The translations under genes were made by a program, and so were the position numbers. The notes below the pieces were generated by a model. That model was not told the origin of the DNA, searched no databases, and saw only the letters and a list, made by a program, of their open reading frames with translations. DNA of 64,000 nucleotides, taken from contig OY761542.1 in NCBI GenBank assembly GCA_963664635.1, forward strand, positions 4,216,001-4,280,000, given 5' to 3'. The stretch is from VXNE01 sp963664635 (GTDB taxonomy: Bacteria > Pseudomonadota > Gammaproteobacteria > Pseudomonadales > Azotimanducaceae). Of the stretch, positions 61,912-64,000 are shown in pieces (the first letter of the stretch is position 1; every line of letters begins with the position of its first letter).

Positions 61912-62434
61912 GCGCGCCGCCGATGATCTCGCCGACGCGGGTGCGCACTGCTCCGTCCAGGCCGTCGACGGCGGCCAGTCGCTCTGCCAGCTCGTTCTTG
62001 TCGACCAATCGGAACTCCTGCAGCCTGCGGCAGAATTCCCGGTCCTTGTTCCGCCCGGCGATGGCCTTGGATATCCAGAGGTCGTGGATCTCCAGGCAGT
62101 GCGCACGAACGCCGCTCGTCCCCGGAGCCTCGTAAACGACAAGCCGCTCCTTCCAGCCGCCCGGGAGCACCGCCGTCACCTCGGTAGCGCCCTGTGCGTA
62201 ATACCCGAACGTCGAATGGAACATCGAGAGTTCGCCGATCGTGCCGTCAATGAGGTCCGCATCCGCGCCGGTGTCATCGAAGGACGCGACATCTACCTCC
62301 AGCGACCGGAGGGCTTCCGGAAACAGCGAACGGAGGGATCCATGCACGGCCTGGCTCCCGATCACCAGCACGTCGGCGGTCCCGAGTACCGCGCCCGCCG
62401 CCCGAACGACATGCTCGAACTGTTCCCGGTTCAC
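61904..62434 (-). CDS. DUF6036/AbiEii-like nucleotidyltransferase-fold protein
   Basis: A 176-residue protein: VNREQFEHVVRAAGAVLGTA, DVLVIGSQAVHGSLRSLFPE (Gly-Ser motif), LRSLEVDVASFDD (metal Asp pair region), then IHDLWISKAIAGRNKDREFC, where the Lys and Arg fit the DUF6036 pattern (DL-x-x-K-x3-GR-x-KD). It is an AbiEii-like nucleotidyltransferase, the toxin-like half of type IV toxin-antitoxin loci. GTG 62434 overlaps the stop of the helix-turn-helix gene. Whether the pair is a functional toxin-antitoxin is untested. Confidence 0.72.
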   Translation of the reverse strand: MNREQFEHVVRAAGAVLGTADVLVIGSQAVHGSLRSLFPEALRSLEVDVASFDDTGADADLIDGTIGELSMFHSTFGYYAQGATEVTAVLPGGWKERLVVYEAPGTSGVRAHCLEIHDLWISKAIAGRNKDREFCRRLQEFRLVDKNELAERLAAVDGLDGAVRTRVGEIIGGALT

Positions 62435-62766
62435 GGCGTCGCCTCGCTGGCCTGGAACTCGCGGATCACCCGGGTCCGCGTCGCCGCGTCCAGCACCCCG
62501 GCGAACGGCGAAGCGTGACGCATCTCGCACGCCTGCTCGTCGGTCGCGAGCATCCGCTGCGTCAGATCTTCGAGCGGCAGGGAGAGCGCACCGTCCCAGA
62601 GCGCCAGGGTCGGCGCCGCGTGCGGATGCAGTTCCTTCAGCCGCTGCAGGTTCCGGCGCGCGACGTCGAGCACCCGCTCGGGCTCGCGACGTAGCGCTTC
62701 GACCAGCGCACGGTTGTAGGCAATGCTGCGGCGCTGGTCGCGGGTGAGGATCTGGACATCGGCCAT
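62431..62766 (-). CDS. Small helix-turn-helix antitoxin-like regulator
   Basis: A 111-residue helical protein, MADVQILTRDQRRSIAYNRA, with VEALRREPERVLDVARRNLQ, LWDGALSLPLEDLTQRMLAT and SPFAGVL near the C-terminus. It is of the type commonly encoded directly before DUF6036 nucleotidyltransferases, where it would act as repressor or antitoxin. ATG 62766 was preferred to the longer frame start (62802). It is coupled to the next gene (GTGA). The 118 bp upstream to the PotD stop should hold the promoter. Confidence 0.7.
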   Translation of the reverse strand: MADVQILTRDQRRSIAYNRALVEALRREPERVLDVARRNLQRLKELHPHAAPTLALWDGALSLPLEDLTQRMLATDEQACEMRHASPFAGVLDAATRTRVIREFQASEATP

Positions 62767-62884
62767 GTGATCGATGATCCACCACCACCGGGTCGCTGGC
62801 AACGAACGCCCGGCGCCCCCCGGTGGACACCGCCGCCGGCGCCTCGAGGCGCATTTGCACGATGGCGTCGCGTACGGCAGCCCG

Positions 62885-63973
62885 TCAGCGCGCCAGCCAC
62901 ACCGCGAAGCGGACGTTCATCTCGTCACGATTGTCGCTCCACCACTGCCAGTCGTTGGGCAGCGCGCTCTTCAGATTCTCCGGGTTGCTCGGCATGTGCG
63001 GGCGCATGTCGACCCCGGTCTCCGCGTGGGTGGTCACCAGCGCCTGGGCGGACAGCCGCGTGGGCCCGTAGGAGATGTGCCGCGCCACGCCGGCCATCGA
63101 CGACGGCCGCGAGGCGAAGGCGACGAACCGGCGGGCCGCTTCGAGATTCGGCGCGCCGGAAAGGATGGCGAGGTAGCCGGTGTCGAGCACCTGCCCGTCC
63201 CAGACGATGACGAACGGCTGCTCCTCGAGGACCTGCGCGTTGAATATCCGGCCGTTGTAGGCGGTGGACATCGCCACCTCGCCGTCCGCAAGCATCTGCG
63301 GCGGCTGCGCGCCGGCCTCCCACCACACGATATCCTCCTTGATGGTGTCGAGCTTGCGGAACGCCCGGTCGATGCCGGCATCGGTATCGAGCATGGCGTA
63401 GACCTCCTCGACCGGCACGCCGTCGCCCATGAGCGCGAACTCGAGGTTCGCCACCGGCGAGCGACGCATGCCCCGGCGTCCCGGGAACCGCTCGACGTCG
63501 AAGAAGTCCTCGATGGCGGCGGGCTTGTCGGCGGGCATCCGCTCGGCGTAGTACGCGAAGACCGTGGAGTAGAAGAGCTGGTTGGCGCCGCACTCGGTGA
63601 TCATGTCGGGGTAGTAGTCCTCCGCCGCCGGCTCGCCGTTCGCTCCGGGGGGCAGGGTCGCGGGGTCGAAGAGCTCGAACAGCCCTTCGTCGCAACCGCG
63701 GATCCCGTCCGCAAGCTCGACGTCCACCACGTCCCAGTGCACGTTCCCCGCCTCGACCTGGGCCCGCACCTGGGCGAGGCCGCCGTTGTAGTCCTCGAGC
63801 CTGATTTCGATACCGGTTTCGGCGGTGAAGGCCTTGTGGTAGCCCTCGACCGATGCCCTGGCGTAGGACCCGCCCCAGGACACCACGGTCAGGGAGTCGG
63901 CGCCGGCGGAGGCGCCGCCGGAGAGGGCCGCGATGGCGACGATGTTGAGGACGTACCGCTGAATGCGACTCAT
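62885..63973 (-). CDS. PotD-like (spermidine/putrescine-type) ABC substrate-binding protein
   Basis: A 362-residue periplasmic binding protein with signal peptide (IVAIAALSGGASAGA) and the PotD/family 1-like N-terminus SLTVVSWGGSYARASVEGYH. Also GGLAQVRAQVEAGNVHWDVV, ECGANQLFYSTVFAYY, AMSTAYNGRIF. Related proteins bind polyamines, 2-aminoethylphosphonate or similar cations; the ligand-contact residues were not resolved. ATG 63973 follows GGAGCACCC in a sparse leader; its permease genes, if any, lie outside the window to the right or elsewhere. Confidence 0.9.
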   Translation of the reverse strand: MSRIQRYVLNIVAIAALSGGASAGADSLTVVSWGGSYARASVEGYHKAFTAETGIEIRLEDYNGGLAQVRAQVEAGNVHWDVVDVELADGIRGCDEGLFELFDPATLPPGANGEPAAEDYYPDMITECGANQLFYSTVFAYYAERMPADKPAAIEDFFDVERFPGRRGMRRSPVANLEFALMGDGVPVEEVYAMLDTDAGIDRAFRKLDTIKEDIVWWEAGAQPPQMLADGEVAMSTAYNGRIFNAQVLEEQPFVIVWDGQVLDTGYLAILSGAPNLEAARRFVAFASRPSSMAGVARHISYGPTRLSAQALVTTHAETGVDMRPHMPSNPENLKSALPNDWQWWSDNRDEMNVRFAVWLAR

Positions 63974-64000
63974 GATGCGGGTGCTCCGTGCAGCAGGGAT

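Noticed and set aside
1..64000. tRNA or rRNA genes
   Set aside because: Looked for T-loop-like and acceptor-stem patterns; the few TTCGAATCC-like strings lie within coding frames and lack cloverleaf partners.

Overview
The window looks like chromosome of a G+C-rich proteobacterium. Support comes from an hspQ gene, a PotD-type and an Opp/Dpp-type periplasmic binding-protein system, an EnvZ/OmpR-style two-component pair and many CaiB/BaiF CoA-transferases. One core line sampled by hand (3121-3180) is 72% G+C, while one line in a defence module (24121-24180) is 52%. Species cannot be named; a gammaproteobacterium, perhaps environmental or host-associated, is my inference. No tRNA, rRNA, CRISPR array or transposase gene was recognised.

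Layout. 1-3.8 kb: end of an acyl-CoA carboxylase carboxyltransferase, overlapping a gene that fuses two CaiB/BaiF domains. 3.8-8.5 kb (minus): a frameshifted SbcCD-like ATPase/phosphoesterase pair and a DCC1-lipase maturation factor fusion. 8.5-11.5 kb: a hairpin-bearing 53-bp repeat in two copies on either side of a tiny coiled-coil membrane protein, then a second double-CaiB gene whose best start is ATC. 11.7-13.1 kb: a BglII-like endonuclease with an MT-A70 methylase, closed by a clear terminator. 13.1-16.2 kb (minus): an EthD-fold protein, an SMP-30 lactonase and a UMF1-type MFS carrier. 16.7-22.5 kb: hspQ, an amidohydrolase, then a cobalt-type nitrile hydratase operon followed by a luciferase-like oxidoreductase, a hydratase and a D-2-hydroxyacid dehydrogenase. 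22.6-24.6 kb (minus): an ATPase-TOPRIM pair. 24.6-27.7 kb (minus): a two-component system whose regulator ends in a 15-residue tandem repeat, and a nitroreductase. 27.8-33.6 kb: a third CaiB gene, a brnTA toxin-antitoxin locus whose toxin gene is split by a 160-bp MITE, a medium-chain reductase and a PEP-synthase-like enzyme.

33.7-40.8 kb: a partial BREX/Pgl-like cluster made of a truncated ATP-binding regulator fused to a phd-like remnant, a DNA methyltransferase, PglZ and an unknown protein. BrxC/PglY and helicase genes are not present there, and several single-base frameshifts are. 40.8-43.6 kb (minus): an EmrAB-like efflux pair.

43.8-61.9 kb: peptide-transporter genes (two full binding proteins plus oppBCDF) interleaved with defence-type genes. 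A second ATPase-TOPRIM pair lies between a full binding-protein gene and a partial second copy of it. A three-gene operon (unknown protein, phospholipase-D-fold protein, 1222-residue helicase) lies between full oppF and a partial, diverged second oppF. Paralogous transporter genes therefore mark the edges of imported modules. 61.9-62.8 kb: an AbiE-like regulator/nucleotidyltransferase pair. 62.9-64 kb: a PotD-like binding protein.

At least nine genes contain apparent frameshifts, several of them single-base losses next to short G/C runs. Some may be uncorrected assembly indels rather than mutations, so frame-broken genes are described as such and not assumed dead. The MITE insertion, the 11-bp triplication and the truncated paralogues are real structures that base-calling error does not explain.
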